64,000 nucleotides of DNA from NCBI RefSeq assembly GCF_003667275.1, contig NZ_RCNV01000003.1:62001-126000 (forward strand), given 5' to 3'. Shown in pieces: positions 1 to 9,640 of the stretch. The DNA is from Mesonia aquimarina (GTDB lineage: Bacteria > Bacteroidota > Bacteroidia > Flavobacteriales > Flavobacteriaceae). The notes beneath the pieces were generated by a model, which was given only the letters and a program-made list of their open reading frames with translations, was not told the DNA's origin and ran no database searches. The position numbers and the translations under genes are program-made. Positions within the stretch are counted from its first letter, which is position 1. Every line of letters starts with the position of its first letter.

Positions 1-1199
1 CCATTAGTTAAAGGAGATAAAACAGGAATTTTAAAAGGATTCAATTTTTTGGAAACTGCTTCTAAATTTGAACTTAATAACGGACCAATAACCGCATGAT
101 AATTTTGAAAGTTTTCCTCCGTTAAAAGCGACTCTATATGATTTTTACTTTGTTGTGTATCAAAAAATTTAGCTTTTACCGGAATTCCTAAATGCTCTAC
201 AGAATCTATTGCAGCAACCACTCCGCTATAAAAATCTAAAGAAATTCGTAAAATACGATCACTTTTAATCTGCTCTTTTTTATTTACACTATCTTTTTTA
301 AACTCGTGTAAGTTAAAAGGTAACATTATTGCAATACGCTTTTCTGAAGTGTTTGTTATGTAATTCTCTAATTGAATTATACTAGTTTTTCCTACTTTCA
401 GCGTATCACTTTCCATATAATCCGGTTTAGGGATTTTAAGTGTCATTCCTGCCTCTAAACCTTCTTTTGCTAATTGTGGATTTATTTGTTCAAGTGAATC
501 TTTAGAAATTTGAAATTGTCTTGTTAAACTATAAAAAGTTTCTTTTGGTTTAACTTCATAAGTTAGAAAACCATCATTCTTTTCCTCCTTCTTTTCTTTT
601 TTAGCTTTAGGGTTTTTCACATTTAATACTTGACCCGGTTTTAACGTTCCCATTTCAGGATTTAGGGCTTCAAGTTCTTCAACACTCATCCCGTATTGCT
701 TAGCAATTCTATACTTCCCCTCTTTTGGTAGAACAATATGCTTTAAATTTTTAAAAGTAGAGTTTTGAACAGATTCATTAAAATTTACAACCTCTTTTTT
801 ATTGAAAATAGGAATACGAATTCTGTCTCCATTTCCTAATTCTTCTTCATATAAATAAGGATTGTATTTTTTTAAATCTTCAACACTAATATTATTATCC
901 TTAGCAATGCTGTACAAAGTCCCCTTAGCTTCTACTTCGTACTCTTTGAAACGCAACACATTAGACCCCGAAACGCCGTCTGGTGTTTCTCCATAAGGAA
1001 TCACTAAAACCGTTGCTAAAATATTTCCATTTTTAGCATCAGGATTTAGTTTGTAAATAGCAGCTTCGGTAACTTCGTATTTTTTTGCAATTTCTGCTAT
1101 TGTTTCGCCTTGTTGAACGCGATGCGTTTTATAGTTTTGAGCCAAAACAATAGTTGAAAAGAAATTTACAACTACTAAGAAAACCAATATTTTTTTCAT
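1..1199 (-). CDS. LysM-repeat protein with periplasmic-binding-like domain (3' end outside window)
   Basis: The protein starts MKKILVFLVV with a signal peptide ending near LAQ, so it is exported. Four LysM-type repeats follow (segments beginning HRVQQGETIAEIAKKY, YEVEAKGTLYSIA, HIVLPKEGKYRIA and YEVKPKETFYSLT), which in this family bind peptidoglycan. After about residue 270 a periplasmic-binding-protein-like fold begins (KRIAIMLPFNL, then AVIGPLLSSNLEAVS), as in amino-acid ABC receptor or LpoA-like proteins. The gene runs off the left edge. It starts 11 bases after the guaA stop codon, so it is probably cotranscribed with guaA. A cell-wall role is inferred from the LysM repeats; the ligand of the second domain is unknown. 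Confidence 0.85.
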   Translation of the reverse strand, partial: MKKILVFLVVVNFFSTIVLAQNYKTHRVQQGETIAEIAKKYEVTEAAIYKLNPDAKNGNILATVLVIPYGETPDGVSGSNVLRFKEYEVEAKGTLYSIAKDNNISVEDLKKYNPYLYEEELGNGDRIRIPIFNKKEVVNFNESVQNSTFKNLKHIVLPKEGKYRIAKQYGMSVEELEALNPEMGTLKPGQVLNVKNPKAKKEKKEEKNDGFLTYEVKPKETFYSLTRQFQISKDSLEQINPQLAKEGLEAGMTLKIPKPDYMESDTLKVGKTSIIQLENYITNTSEKRIAIMLPFNLHEFKKDSVNKKEQIKSDRILRISLDFYSGVVAAIDSVEHLGIPVKAKFFDTQQSKNHIESLLTEENFQNYHAVIGPLLSSNLEAVSKKLNPFKIPVLSPLTN

Positions 1200-1210
1200 C
1201 TAGAATAATT

Positions 1211-2740
1211 TTATTCCCACTCAATCGTAGCAGGTGGCTTAGAGCTAATATCGTACACTACTCTATTAACGCCTTTTACACGATTTATTATAGTATTTGA
1301 TGTTTTTTGTAAAAATTCATGTGGTAAATCTACCCAATCTGCAGTCATTCCATCAGTAGATTCTACAGCACGAAGAGCAACTACTTTTTCATAAGTACGT
1401 TCATCTCCCATTACTCCTACAGAACTCACTGGTAGTAAAATTGCGCCGGCTTGCCACACTTTATCATACAACATCCAATCTTTTAGTCCTTGTATAAATA
1501 TGTGATCTACTTCTTGTAACACACGAACTTTTTCTGCTGTAATATCACCTAAAATACGAATTGCTAAACCTGGTCCGGGAAATGGATGTCTTCCTAATAA
1601 TTCAGGATCAATGCCCATTTCTGCTCCTACTCTACGCACCTCATCTTTAAACAACATGCGTAAAGGCTCTACAATTTTTAATTTCATAAAGTCAGGTAAA
1701 CCACCAACATTATGATGTGATTTTATAGTTGCAGAAGGCCCATTTACTGAAATAGATTCAATAACATCTGGGTAAATTGTACCCTGTGCTAAAAAAGTTA
1801 CACCGGTAATTTCATGCGCCTCATCATCAAAAACTTCAATAAAAGTGTTTCCTATCTTTTTTCGTTTTTCTTCAGGATCACTTATACCTTTTAGAGCATC
1901 TAAAAAACGTGCAGAAGAATCTACACCCTTTACATTTAAGCCCATGTCTTTGTATTGATCTAGTACGCTATCAAATTCATTCTTACGCAAAAGACCATTG
2001 TTTACAAAAATACAGTATAAATTATCACCAATAGCTTTGTTTAATAAAACCGCCGCAACAGTAGAATCTACTCCACCACTAAGACCTAAAACAACTTTTT
2101 CATTACCAATTTGTTGTTTTAAATCTGCTACCGTCATATCAACAAAAGCCTCTGGTGTCCACTCTTGTTCAACTTTAGAGATTTTAACTAAGAAATTTTC
2201 TAGTAATTGTTTTCCATCGGTTGAATGATAAACTTCTGGGTGAAATTGTATAGCATACGTTTCTTCGCCATCAATTCTATATGCTGCATTTAGTACGTCG
2301 TGCGTACTTGCTAAACGAACGCCATTTTTTGGTAATTCTTTAATAGTGTCACTATGCGACATCCAAACTTGCGAATTTTCAGTAATATCATCAAAAAGCA
2401 TTTCTGCATCTTTAATTACCGAAAGATTGGCTCTACCATATTCTCTTGTTTCTGATGGTTCTACTTTTCCGCCATGAAAATGAGCTAAGTATTGTGCTCC
2501 GTAGCAAACGGCTAACATTGGCACTTTACCTCTAATTTTTGATAAATCTGGATGCGGGGCATCTTCAGCTCTGACAGAAAACGGACTTCCAGAAAGGATT
2601 ACCGCTTTAAATTCTGAAACATTCTCAGGTATTTTATGGAATGGATGAATTTCGCAGTAAATATTTAATTCTCTTACTCTTCGCGCAATTAATTGCGTGT
2701 ACTGCGAACCGAAATCTAATATAAGTACGTTATTTTGCAT
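1211..2740 (-). CDS. guaA: GMP synthase (glutamine-hydrolysing)
   Basis: Converts XMP to GMP using ATP and glutamine-derived ammonia, the last step of guanine nucleotide synthesis, in the cytoplasm. The N-terminal class I glutamine amidotransferase shows the nucleophile in LAVCYGAQY (Cys about residue 79) and the His/Glu pair in QFHPEVYHS. The ATP pyrophosphatase domain has the P-loop motif [10 protein letters not shown] near residue 220, and the C-terminal dimerisation domain ends in KPPATIEWE, as usual for GuaA. I chose the ATG at 2740 over an in-frame TTG at 2746 because a promoter-like TACTTTTG lies immediately upstream. Length (509 aa) is normal. Confidence 0.97.
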   Translation of the reverse strand: MQNNVLILDFGSQYTQLIARRVRELNIYCEIHPFHKIPENVSEFKAVILSGSPFSVRAEDAPHPDLSKIRGKVPMLAVCYGAQYLAHFHGGKVEPSETREYGRANLSVIKDAEMLFDDITENSQVWMSHSDTIKELPKNGVRLASTHDVLNAAYRIDGEETYAIQFHPEVYHSTDGKQLLENFLVKISKVEQEWTPEAFVDMTVADLKQQIGNEKVVLGLSGGVDSTVAAVLLNKAIGDNLYCIFVNNGLLRKNEFDSVLDQYKDMGLNVKGVDSSARFLDALKGISDPEEKRKKIGNTFIEVFDDEAHEITGVTFLAQGTIYPDVIESISVNGPSATIKSHHNVGGLPDFMKLKIVEPLRMLFKDEVRRVGAEMGIDPELLGRHPFPGPGLAIRILGDITAEKVRVLQEVDHIFIQGLKDWMLYDKVWQAGAILLPVSSVGVMGDERTYEKVVALRAVESTDGMTADWVDLPHEFLQKTSNTIINRVKGVNRVVYDISSKPPATIEWE

Positions 2741-2743
2741 AGG

Positions 2744-2751
2744 CAAAAGTA
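2744..2751 (-). promoter_or_regulatory. Candidate -7 box of guaA
   Basis: On the minus strand the sequence TACTTTTG matches the Bacteroidota -7 consensus TAnnTTTG and sits 3 bases before the guaA ATG. Transcripts would be nearly leaderless. No well-spaced TTTG -33 box was seen, so support is moderate. Confidence 0.45.
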
Positions 2752-2835
2752 ATCATTTGCGATAAAAATTAAAGGGCAAATTTCAGATTTTTATTCATTT
2801 AAAATAAGTAAAAGTTATACCTTACAGAAAGCCAA

Positions 2836-4224
2836 TTACTTCATAGAGGCTAAAATTTCTTCGATATCTTTTTCTGTGGTATCTGGATTGATAAAGCAAA
2901 AACGAGAAATAGTTTCTGACTCTCCATTTTTGGTCCATTTAGTTGGAGTTACTAAAGCAAAACCAGATTTATGATTTTCGTAAGTCCAATCTCTATAATC
3001 CTCTGCCGTCCATCCTTTTCTCCTAAACAAAACACAAGATAAACTTGGCTCTCTTACCAACTCTAAATGTGGTGTTTCTTCAATTTGTTTAGCAGCATTA
3101 ATCGCTAAACTTAGCCCCCGTTCTATAGCTTCGGTATATTTTTCGGTTCCGTGCATTGCCAGAGAAAACCATAACGGCAAACCACGCAAACGTCTGGTTA
3201 ATTGAATTTGATAATCTGCAGGATTAAAACCCTGTGCACCTTCATCTTTAAAGATATCTAAATAAGCACCTTTTTGCGAATGGGCGTTTTTAGCGAGTTC
3301 TAAATCTTTATAAATTACCGCACCACAATCATACGGAGAAAACATCCATTTATGCGGATCTATAGTAATGCTATCTGCGCGTTCTATTCCGTTAAATAAA
3401 TGCCTAACCGAAGGAGCTGCCAACGCACCACCACCATAAGCTGCATCTACGTGAAACCAAAGTTGTTCTTTTTCGCAAACATCGGCTACGGTATCTAGTT
3501 CATCTATAATTCCCGCATTTGTGGTTCCGCCGGTTGCCACTACCGCAAAGAGACGTTTTCTGTCAAACTCGCTTAAATTATCAATGGCTTTTTGCAACCA
3601 TTTTCCTGTTAATCGATCATCTTCATCATCATCAACTAAAATAATATCTGCATCAATAACTTTTGCCATCGATTTTACAGATGAATGCGCTCCGTTAGAA
3701 GTGATTAAAAGGGCTCTAAAAGCTCTATTTTCTTCATTTTGATCTCGCCAAGCTTCACGAGCTGCAATCATTGCCGAAAGATTTGCTGAAGTACCGCCAC
3801 TGGTAAAAACACCAAAAGCACCTTCGGGTAAACCGGTTAAAGAAACTAACCACTTCATGGCTTGGTTTTCACAAAAAATTCCGCCGGCACCCGTCATCCA
3901 ATAAGCACCGTGCATACTTGATGCAGAAGTAACCAAATCAAATAAAGTTGCTGCTCTGGTAGGTGCTGCTGGTACAAATGCTAAATGCCTTGGGTGATCT
4001 GCAGGAACAGTTGCTTTTACAAAAACATCTTTAAATAACTCAAATGCTTTTTCGCCACCAATTCCTTTTTCGGTGACTGTTTCTCCCACTAACTTTAGTA
4101 AATCTTCTTCTTTTTTGGGAGAGCCCATTTCTGGAGCAGTATTTGAAATTCTATGAATGGCATATTTCATAATATCTAAGGTCATTTCAACCGTATCGAT
4201 ATCAATGGAGTGCATACTTTTCAT
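2836..4224 (-). CDS. Group II pyridoxal-phosphate-dependent decarboxylase
   Basis: A PLP enzyme of the group II amino-acid decarboxylase family (aromatic amino acid, glutamate and diaminobutyrate decarboxylases). Visible signatures are TSGGTSANLSA (cofactor phosphate binding, about residue 141), WFHVDAAYGGG (residues 256-266) and SITIDPHKWM with the Schiff-base lysine at residue 292. At 462 aa it is typical of the family. The substrate cannot be read from sequence; biosynthesis of an aromatic amine or a polyamine precursor are both possible. The gene lies 37 bases downstream of bshC on the same strand, which suggests cotranscription but not a shared pathway. Confidence 0.88.
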   Translation of the reverse strand: MKSMHSIDIDTVEMTLDIMKYAIHRISNTAPEMGSPKKEEDLLKLVGETVTEKGIGGEKAFELFKDVFVKATVPADHPRHLAFVPAAPTRAATLFDLVTSASSMHGAYWMTGAGGIFCENQAMKWLVSLTGLPEGAFGVFTSGGTSANLSAMIAAREAWRDQNEENRAFRALLITSNGAHSSVKSMAKVIDADIILVDDDEDDRLTGKWLQKAIDNLSEFDRKRLFAVVATGGTTNAGIIDELDTVADVCEKEQLWFHVDAAYGGGALAAPSVRHLFNGIERADSITIDPHKWMFSPYDCGAVIYKDLELAKNAHSQKGAYLDIFKDEGAQGFNPADYQIQLTRRLRGLPLWFSLAMHGTEKYTEAIERGLSLAINAAKQIEETPHLELVREPSLSCVLFRRKGWTAEDYRDWTYENHKSGFALVTPTKWTKNGESETISRFCFINPDTTEKDIEEILASMK

Positions 4225-4261
4225 GATGGTTATTTTTTTTGCGAAAACCTAGATTCGCTTT

Positions 4262-5857
4262 TTATGATAGGTAAATAATTGAAAATTCTTGTTGAAGTGG
4301 ATTTAATTCTTGCTTTAATTGCTGAATTAAACCTTTACCATAAGCTTGATAAAATTCACTAAAATTAGCCTGACGCTCTTGTAAATTTTGCTTCGGAAAT
4401 AATTGATCTTGTAAATTTACTAAACGATCTAGCTCGTCTTTTAATTTTCTCTTTTGCGCTTTTAGCAAGCGTTTCTCTAAATGAGACAATCCGTTAATTT
4501 GTTTTTTTTCTTGCGCTGCAACTGCTCCCACAAAAGATTTATCTGTTTTTTCTGCTAAAGCATATAAATCTTCAAATTGTTGCTGAAGGTGTTTTTTTTG
4601 CACAGAAAAATCAATATCAATTTTAGAAATTTCATTGGTGCGCTTTGTTTCTAAGTCGGATTGATTTAAAAATAAATCGGTTACACGTAGATTTAAATTC
4701 TTTATTTTTTTGTCTTGTTTTTCTGTAATTAACAAGGCAGAATTTCGTAATAATAAGATTGGAAATGGAATTTTTTCTACTTCAAAAAACTCTTTTAATT
4801 GTAACCAGTAAGCCAACTCTCCGCCACCGCCAATGTAGCAAAGGTTTGGTAATATTACTTCTTGGTATAAAGGACGCATAATTACGTTTGGCGAAAAACG
4901 TTCCGGATAATTTTCTATTTCCTTTAAAAGTTCATTTTCGGTAAAACGGATTTCAGTTTCATGAACAAAATATAAATCTTCTTCTTTTATGATTCTTTCT
5001 CGAAGATTCTCTTTTAAATAAAATAGATTGATTTCACGCGGATTTACTTGAATTTTAAAACCTTCACTTTCTAACTTCTCAGTGGTTTCTGTAACTTTTT
5101 TAAAAGAAGTCTGTTTTATTAACTCATTTTTTACAAATGGGCTAAACTCTTTTTTTAAAGCTTTATCGTTTCCATCTAAAATTACCAAACCATATTTCCC
5201 GAATAATTCATTTGCTAAAAACCGTGTAGCTTCGGTTAAAGTTGCGTGTTCCGTATATGCTTTTTTGAAAATGCTTTTTATATATTCTGCATTTTCAGAA
5301 CTGTTTAATTTTGAAGAAAATTGCTCTAAAACTTCTTGTAATCCTTCTGTTGAAAGTTCTCCTACAGCTCCTTTCGATTCTTTTTTCCACTGAATTTTTT
5401 CTTCATTAAAATTAAAGAAATTAATTTCCTCAAAATCATGATCTTCCGTTGCCATCCAATAAATTGGCACAAAATTTTTATCGGGATATTTTTCAGCTAA
5501 ACTTTCGGTTAAATTTAGTGTTGATATTATTTTATATAGAAAATAAAGTGGTCCGGTAAATAAATTTAATTGATGACCGGTTGTTACCGTAAATGTATTT
5601 TCTTGAGCTAAGGCTTGTATATTTTCTTCAGTTGAGGCTGAAATCAACATATTTTTGTATTGCTGCTGAAGACTTTTTACTAAAACTTTTCTGGTTTTAG
5701 TTGAATAGTTTTTTTGTTTTTCTTGAAGCTGTTTTTCAAAATTTTCTAAGCTGGGAAAATGTTGATAAAATTGTTGAAGTGATTTTTTTTCAGCTAAATA
5801 ATCTATTATTAGTTTAGAAAAATAAAAAGTCTCTTCGTAAGAAATACAGTCGGCCAT
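4262..5857 (-). CDS. bshC: Bacillithiol biosynthesis cysteine-adding enzyme BshC
   Basis: The 531-aa protein has the BshC family layout: an N-terminal region with TTGHQLNLFTGPLYFLYK and YWMATEDHDFEE (nucleotide-fold elements, about residues 91-145), the segment PRPLYQE/ NLCYIGGGGELAYW near residue 335, and a coiled-coil-rich C-terminal part. BshC is the putative ligase adding cysteine to glucosaminyl-malate, the last step of making bacillithiol, a low-molecular-weight thiol that buffers redox state and metals. It lies upstream of the PLP decarboxylase. The family assignment is firm; the reaction is known from Firmicutes and transferred by homology. Confidence 0.92.
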   Translation of the reverse strand: MADCISYEETFYFSKLIIDYLAEKKSLQQFYQHFPSLENFEKQLQEKQKNYSTKTRKVLVKSLQQQYKNMLISASTEENIQALAQENTFTVTTGHQLNLFTGPLYFLYKIISTLNLTESLAEKYPDKNFVPIYWMATEDHDFEEINFFNFNEEKIQWKKESKGAVGELSTEGLQEVLEQFSSKLNSSENAEYIKSIFKKAYTEHATLTEATRFLANELFGKYGLVILDGNDKALKKEFSPFVKNELIKQTSFKKVTETTEKLESEGFKIQVNPREINLFYLKENLRERIIKEEDLYFVHETEIRFTENELLKEIENYPERFSPNVIMRPLYQEVILPNLCYIGGGGELAYWLQLKEFFEVEKIPFPILLLRNSALLITEKQDKKIKNLNLRVTDLFLNQSDLETKRTNEISKIDIDFSVQKKHLQQQFEDLYALAEKTDKSFVGAVAAQEKKQINGLSHLEKRLLKAQKRKLKDELDRLVNLQDQLFPKQNLQERQANFSEFYQAYGKGLIQQLKQELNPLQQEFSIIYLS

Positions 5858-6360
5858 AAGTAAGAAAATCTTGAAAGTGCAAAGATAAGTTTATCTCATA
5901 TTTTTTCTACTAATTTTTAGTTAAAGGCTGAAAGCAAGATTAACCTATAATAATTATCATTGTTATCTGGTAAAGAATTAAGACCGCTTTGCTTTTAGAA
6001 CCAAGAAACAAGACTTGACTGTAACTAACTGATAAACAATAATAAAATTAATTAGCATTACTACCTTTATATTTTTACAAAAAGCAAAGCGTCATATTTT
6101 GAAAGCATTTGAAACTCAATTGTAATAGTTCTTTATGTTAATTCAACAAATTTCACTCGGACTCGAACGAATAATTATAGATAAGACTGTTCTATGATTG
6201 CACGTTATCTAGCATAAAACTGTATGGTCACCCTAAATCTAATTCAGGGTTTCATATTCTAAATATTGATTTTTAACACTGTATGAAATTTCGTATCAAG
6301 CCCGAGATGACGAAAATCACAATTATCACAAGTAACAAATATCCTAAAAAGTAGAAGCAT
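5858..6360. other. Long intergenic region with decayed repeat-like sequence
   Basis: About 500 AT-rich bases without a supportable gene. Around 6225-6320 the text CACCCTAAATCTAATTCAGGG and, further on, CGTATCAAGCCCGAGATGACG resembles degraded copies of a palindromic intergenic repeat common in Flavobacteria. Around 5985-6010 there is a simple run rich in CAAGA. I see no RNA gene. The repeat assignment is from memory of the pattern, not from a search. Confidence 0.3.
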
Positions 6361-6362
6361 AA

Positions 6363-6389
6363 AAAAGCCGAAACAAAACTTCGGCTTTT
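6363..6389 (-). terminator. Intrinsic terminator downstream of rimO
   Basis: AAAAGCCGAA and TTCGGCTTTT form a perfect 10-bp stem around a 7-base loop, flanked by A and T runs, so it could work in both directions. It lies 24 bases beyond the rimO stop codon. Confidence 0.8.
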
Positions 6390-6412
6390 AGAAATAAAAA
6401 TTCAATATTTTT

Positions 6413-7720
6413 TTATGAATTTATCGGGACACCGTACAAATCAAAATCGGCAGCTTCGGTAATTTTAATTTCTGTTAAATCTCCGGTTTTTAAATAATGT
6501 TGAGTAGCATCAATTAATACTTCATTATCTACATCAGGAGAATCATACTCAGTTCTTCCAACAAAATAATTACCTTCTTTCCTATCAATTACGCATTTAA
6601 ACGTTTGCCCTATTTTTTGTTGATTAAGCTCCCAAGAAATCTGCGATTGAATTTCCATAATTTCGTTAGCACGTTCTTGTTTAACATCTTCAGGAACATC
6701 GTCTTCTAAATTATACGCATGTGTGTTTTCTTCGTGTGAATATGTAAAACAACCTAAACGCTCAAAACGCATTTCTTTTACCCATTCTTTTAATTCTTGA
6801 AAATGCGCTTCGGTTTCTCCCGGATAACCAACAATAAGTGTCGTTCTTATTGCCATTTGTGGCACGATTTCTCTGAATTTATAAATTAAATCAGTCGTCT
6901 TTTTATGAGTAGTTCCGCGACGCATAGATTTCAGTAAATCATCAGAGATATGCTGTAACGGAATATCTAAATAATTACAAACTTTTGGCTCTTCGTTTAT
7001 TACATCTAATACATCCATTGGGAAACCGGTAGGAAATGCATAATGCAAACGAATCCATTCTATCCCTTCGACTTTTACCAATGCACGGAGTAATTCTGCT
7101 AAGTTTCTCTTTTTATAAAGATCTAATCCGTAATAGGTTAAATCTTGCGCTATAAGAATCAATTCTTTTACACCATCTCTTGCTAAACCTTCGGCTTCTT
7201 TTACCAATTGTTCAATCGGAGTAGATTTATGTCCACCACGCATTAATGGAATCGCACAAAATGAACACGGACGGTCACAACCTTCAGCAATTTTTAAAAA
7301 TGCATAATTTTTTGGAGTAGTTGTAACACGTTCTCCTAATAGTTCGTGTTTATAATCGGCTCCTAATGCTTTTAAAAGTGAAGGCAATTCTGTTGTTCCA
7401 AAGTATTGATCAACATTCGGAATTTCTTTTTCTAAATCAGGTTTATAGCGTTCAGAAAGACATCCAGTTACAAAGACTTTATCTACAATTCCTGCTTCTT
7501 TCTTCTGAGCAAAATCTAAAATTGTATTTACCGATTGTTCTTTAGCATTATCTATAAATCCGCAGGTGTTAATAACAACTACGTTACCTTCTTCTTCGTG
7601 AACAACCTCTTTATTATTAGCTTTTAATTGTCCCATCAACACTTCAGAATCATAGATATTCTTACTACAACCCAGCGTTACTACATTAATCTTGTTCTTC
7701 TTCCGTGATTTTGTTCGCAT
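6413..7720 (-). CDS. rimO: Ribosomal protein S12 (Asp) methylthiotransferase RimO
   Basis: Radical-SAM enzyme that adds a methylthio group to an aspartate of ribosomal protein S12. The N-terminal UPF0004 domain has three cluster cysteines (C18, C53, C87), the radical SAM motif is CDRPCSFC (C148, C152, C155), and the C-terminal TRAM domain ends in DFDLYGVPI, a RimO hallmark distinguishing it from MiaB. The 435-aa length fits. It lies downstream of ftsY and a small membrane gene and ends at a clear terminator. Both 4Fe-4S clusters make it a metal-sensitive enzyme. Confidence 0.95.
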   Translation of the reverse strand: MRTKSRKKNKINVVTLGCSKNIYDSEVLMGQLKANNKEVVHEEEGNVVVINTCGFIDNAKEQSVNTILDFAQKKEAGIVDKVFVTGCLSERYKPDLEKEIPNVDQYFGTTELPSLLKALGADYKHELLGERVTTTPKNYAFLKIAEGCDRPCSFCAIPLMRGGHKSTPIEQLVKEAEGLARDGVKELILIAQDLTYYGLDLYKKRNLAELLRALVKVEGIEWIRLHYAFPTGFPMDVLDVINEEPKVCNYLDIPLQHISDDLLKSMRRGTTHKKTTDLIYKFREIVPQMAIRTTLIVGYPGETEAHFQELKEWVKEMRFERLGCFTYSHEENTHAYNLEDDVPEDVKQERANEIMEIQSQISWELNQQKIGQTFKCVIDRKEGNYFVGRTEYDSPDVDNEVLIDATQHYLKTGDLTEIKITEAADFDLYGVPINS

Positions 7721-7813
7721 AATTTTTTAAAATGTGTGCAAAGATACAAAATCTTATTTTGAACCTTTTTGAAACTATTTTTTGGGGTTAGGACTGAATA
7801 ATTAAAAGTTTAT

Positions 7814-8116
7814 CTACAAGGTCTTTTGAAGATATTGCATGAAAGTGAATTCATAATAGCGCATAAAAGAAACTAGTAAAACACCTAAAATAACATACCA
7901 CCAAGAAAACTTATTGTTTCTTGTCATCCACAGACCGATAATTGCAAAAATTAAATATGGTAGACTTAGTATTAGATTAGGGATTACAGCCATTCCTTTA
8001 AAAGCTGCAATAACTTTCATAACCACATAAAAAACGCTGTAGAAGAAAATCACTTTGCATATGGTTGCCTTAGTTCGCTCTTTTGAAAATGGCTTTGGTC
8101 TATTTTCGTTATCCAT
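7814..8116 (-). CDS. Small membrane protein of unknown function
   Basis: A 100-aa protein with a charged N-terminus (about 18 residues rich in K, R, E) and three hydrophobic stretches near residues 21-36, 43-62 and 72-86, so a three-helix inner-membrane protein is likely. It starts 3 bases after the ftsY stop codon and is probably translated from the same mRNA. I recognise no family. Its position between ftsY and rimO may be conserved in relatives, but I could not check this. Confidence 0.75.
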   Translation of the reverse strand: MDNENRPKPFSKERTKATICKVIFFYSVFYVVMKVIAAFKGMAVIPNLILSLPYLIFAIIGLWMTRNNKFSWWYVILGVLLVSFMRYYEFTFMQYLQKTL

Positions 8117-8119
8117 TAT

Positions 8120-9079
8120 TTAAATACTTTGTTTGAAGAATGAATCTACAAATTCCATTTTATTGAAAATTTGCAAATCTTCTATTCCTTCCCCTACGCC
8201 AATGTATTTTACAGGAATTTGAAATTGGTCACTTATACCAATTACTACACCCCCTTTTGCTGTACCGTCAAGTTTTGTAACGGCGAGAGAAGTTACTTCT
8301 GTCGCGGCGGTAAATTGTTTTGCTTGTTCAAAAGCATTCTGCCCGGTAGAACCATCTAGCACTAGTAAAACTTCGTCAGGAACATCATCAACAACTTTTT
8401 TCATAACGCGTTTAACCTTAGTTAATTCATTCATTAAATTAACTTTATTGTGTAACCTTCCGGCAGTATCTATAATTACAACATCGGCATCATGTTTAAC
8501 AGCACTTTGAATAGTATCAAAAGCCACAGAAGCTGGATCGCTTCCCATTTTTTGCTTCACAATAGGAACATCTACTCGATCTGCCCAAATTTGTAATTGA
8601 TCTATAGCTGCTGCTCTAAATGTATCTGCTGCACCTAAAACTACTTTCTTACCTTGCTTTTTAAATTGATGCGCTAACTTGCCGATTGTAGTTGTTTTCC
8701 CTACACCGTTTACACCAACAACCATTATTACGTATGGTTTTTTTTCTGGCAATGGAAAACTAGCATGATCTCCAGAACCGGTTTCACTTAAAAGAGCGGC
8801 AATTTCTTCTCGAAGAATTTTGTCAAGTTCGTCTGTACCTAAATATTTATCGCGAGCTACACGCTCTTCAATACGATCTATAATTTTTATTGTTGTAGCA
8901 ACTCCAACATCGCTAGATACGAGTACTTCTTCTAAATCATCTAAAACTTCATCATCAACTTTTGACTTTCCGGCAACTGCTTTACTAAGTTTACCAAAAA
9001 AACTTGATTTAGATTTTTCTAGCCCTTTATCTAAGGTTTCCTTTTTTTCTTTTGAAAATATTTTCTTAAATAACCCCAT
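8120..9079 (-). CDS. ftsY: Signal recognition particle receptor FtsY
   Basis: SRP receptor GTPase that docks ribosome-SRP complexes at the membrane. The 319-aa protein has a short basic N-terminus instead of the long acidic A domain of Escherichia coli, as usual in Bacteroidota. NG-domain motifs are visible: GVNGVGKTTTIGKLA (P-loop), DTFRAAAIDQL, IDTAGRLHNK, TKLDGTAKGG and the closing GVGEGIEDLQ. It follows the L28-L33-DUF4295 cluster after a terminator and a structured intergenic stretch, so it probably has its own promoter. Confidence 0.96.
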   Translation of the reverse strand: MGLFKKIFSKEKKETLDKGLEKSKSSFFGKLSKAVAGKSKVDDEVLDDLEEVLVSSDVGVATTIKIIDRIEERVARDKYLGTDELDKILREEIAALLSETGSGDHASFPLPEKKPYVIMVVGVNGVGKTTTIGKLAHQFKKQGKKVVLGAADTFRAAAIDQLQIWADRVDVPIVKQKMGSDPASVAFDTIQSAVKHDADVVIIDTAGRLHNKVNLMNELTKVKRVMKKVVDDVPDEVLLVLDGSTGQNAFEQAKQFTAATEVTSLAVTKLDGTAKGGVVIGISDQFQIPVKYIGVGEGIEDLQIFNKMEFVDSFFKQSI

Positions 9080-9093
9080 ATATACTCGTATTT

Positions 9094-9196
9094 GCGTTAG
9101 GGATAAAGGCTTTGTTGGAGCTCATTTGTTTACTCAAAAAACAAATAGCGACTGCCGATAGCCCGACCCCGTTAAAACGGGGTAACGCCCTAATTA
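9094..9196 (-). other. Structured intergenic element in the ftsY leader
   Basis: Between the DUF4295 terminator and ftsY lies about 100 bases that can fold into a closed multi-branch structure. The ends pair (TTAGGG with CCCTAA). Inside are hairpins CATTTGTTT/AAACAAAT (about 9123-9146) and ACCCCG/CGGGGT (about 9166-9183). On the minus strand it begins AGGGCGTTACCCCG and ends ATCCCTAACGC. It resembles an intergenic element I recall as repeated in Flavobacteria; family membership is not verified. It could be a repeat, or an RNA leader of ftsY. Confidence 0.4.
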
Positions 9197-9223
9197 TTTT
9201 TAAAAAGCAAATATACACAAAAC

Positions 9224-9259
9224 AAAAAAGCCGTCCCGAAAAAACGGAACGGCTTTTTT
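9224..9259 (-). terminator. Terminator after the L28-L33-DUF4295 operon
   Basis: AAAAAAGCCGTCCCG and CGGAACGGCTTTTTT form a 15-bp stem with one G-U position around a 6-base loop, with A and T runs on the two sides. It lies 15 bases beyond the DUF4295 stop codon. Confidence 0.85.
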
Positions 9260-9273
9260 ATTATATAATGAAC

Positions 9274-9426
9274 TTATTTTTTCTTGAAAAAGTCATTTAC
9301 CTGGTCTGGTGCCATAATTTGCTCTACAAATGTATATGCTCCAGTTTTTTCTGACTTCACCATTTTTACAGCTTTGGTAAGTCTTTTAGATCCCGTTTGT
9401 AATGATGCTACCGATTTCTTTGCCAT
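9274..9426 (-). CDS. DUF4295 family protein (50 aa)
   Basis: A short gene reading MAKKSVASLQTGSKRLTKAV and ending NDFFKKK, a basic 50-residue protein of the DUF4295 family, found beside rpmB and rpmG throughout Bacteroidota. The position, 6 bases after the rpmG stop codon, and the very basic composition suggest a ribosome-associated protein; its function is not known. The ATG is preceded by the AT-rich spacer usual here. Confidence 0.9.
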   Translation of the reverse strand: MAKKSVASLQTGSKRLTKAVKMVKSEKTGAYTFVEQIMAPDQVNDFFKKK

Positions 9427-9432
9427 AACTTA

Positions 9433-9615
9433 TTACTTTATTTCTTTGTGAACCGTCATTTTATTAAGAATTGGGTTAAATTTCTTTAACTCCATTCTAT
9501 CCGGCGTATTCTTTTTATTTTTAGTTGTAATGTATCTTGAAGTACCTGGTTTTCCAGATGACTTATGCTCTGTACATTCTAATATAACCTGAACTCTATT
9601 TCCTTTCTTTGCCAT
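9433..9615 (-). CDS. rpmG: Ribosomal protein L33
   Basis: A 60-aa large-subunit ribosomal protein: [18 protein letters not shown], then [20 protein letters not shown] and [14 protein letters not shown], the standard L33 pattern. It lacks the CxxC zinc pairs, so it is the zinc-free (C-) form. It sits between rpmB and DUF4295 in a three-gene operon. Confidence 0.96.
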   Translation of the reverse strand: MAKKGNRVQVILECTEHKSSGKPGTSRYITTKNKKNTPDRMELKKFNPILNKMTVHKEIK

Positions 9616-9640
9616 TTCTCTTAGGTATTAAAGGGTTTGA

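Noticed and set aside
1998-2228. Plus-strand open frame of 76 codons
   Set aside because: It lies entirely inside guaA on the opposite strand, with no recognisable protein features; an out-of-frame shadow.
5858-6360. An RNA gene or short protein gene
   Set aside because: No conserved start, ribosome-binding site or strong closed RNA structure could be supported; only decayed repeat-like text.
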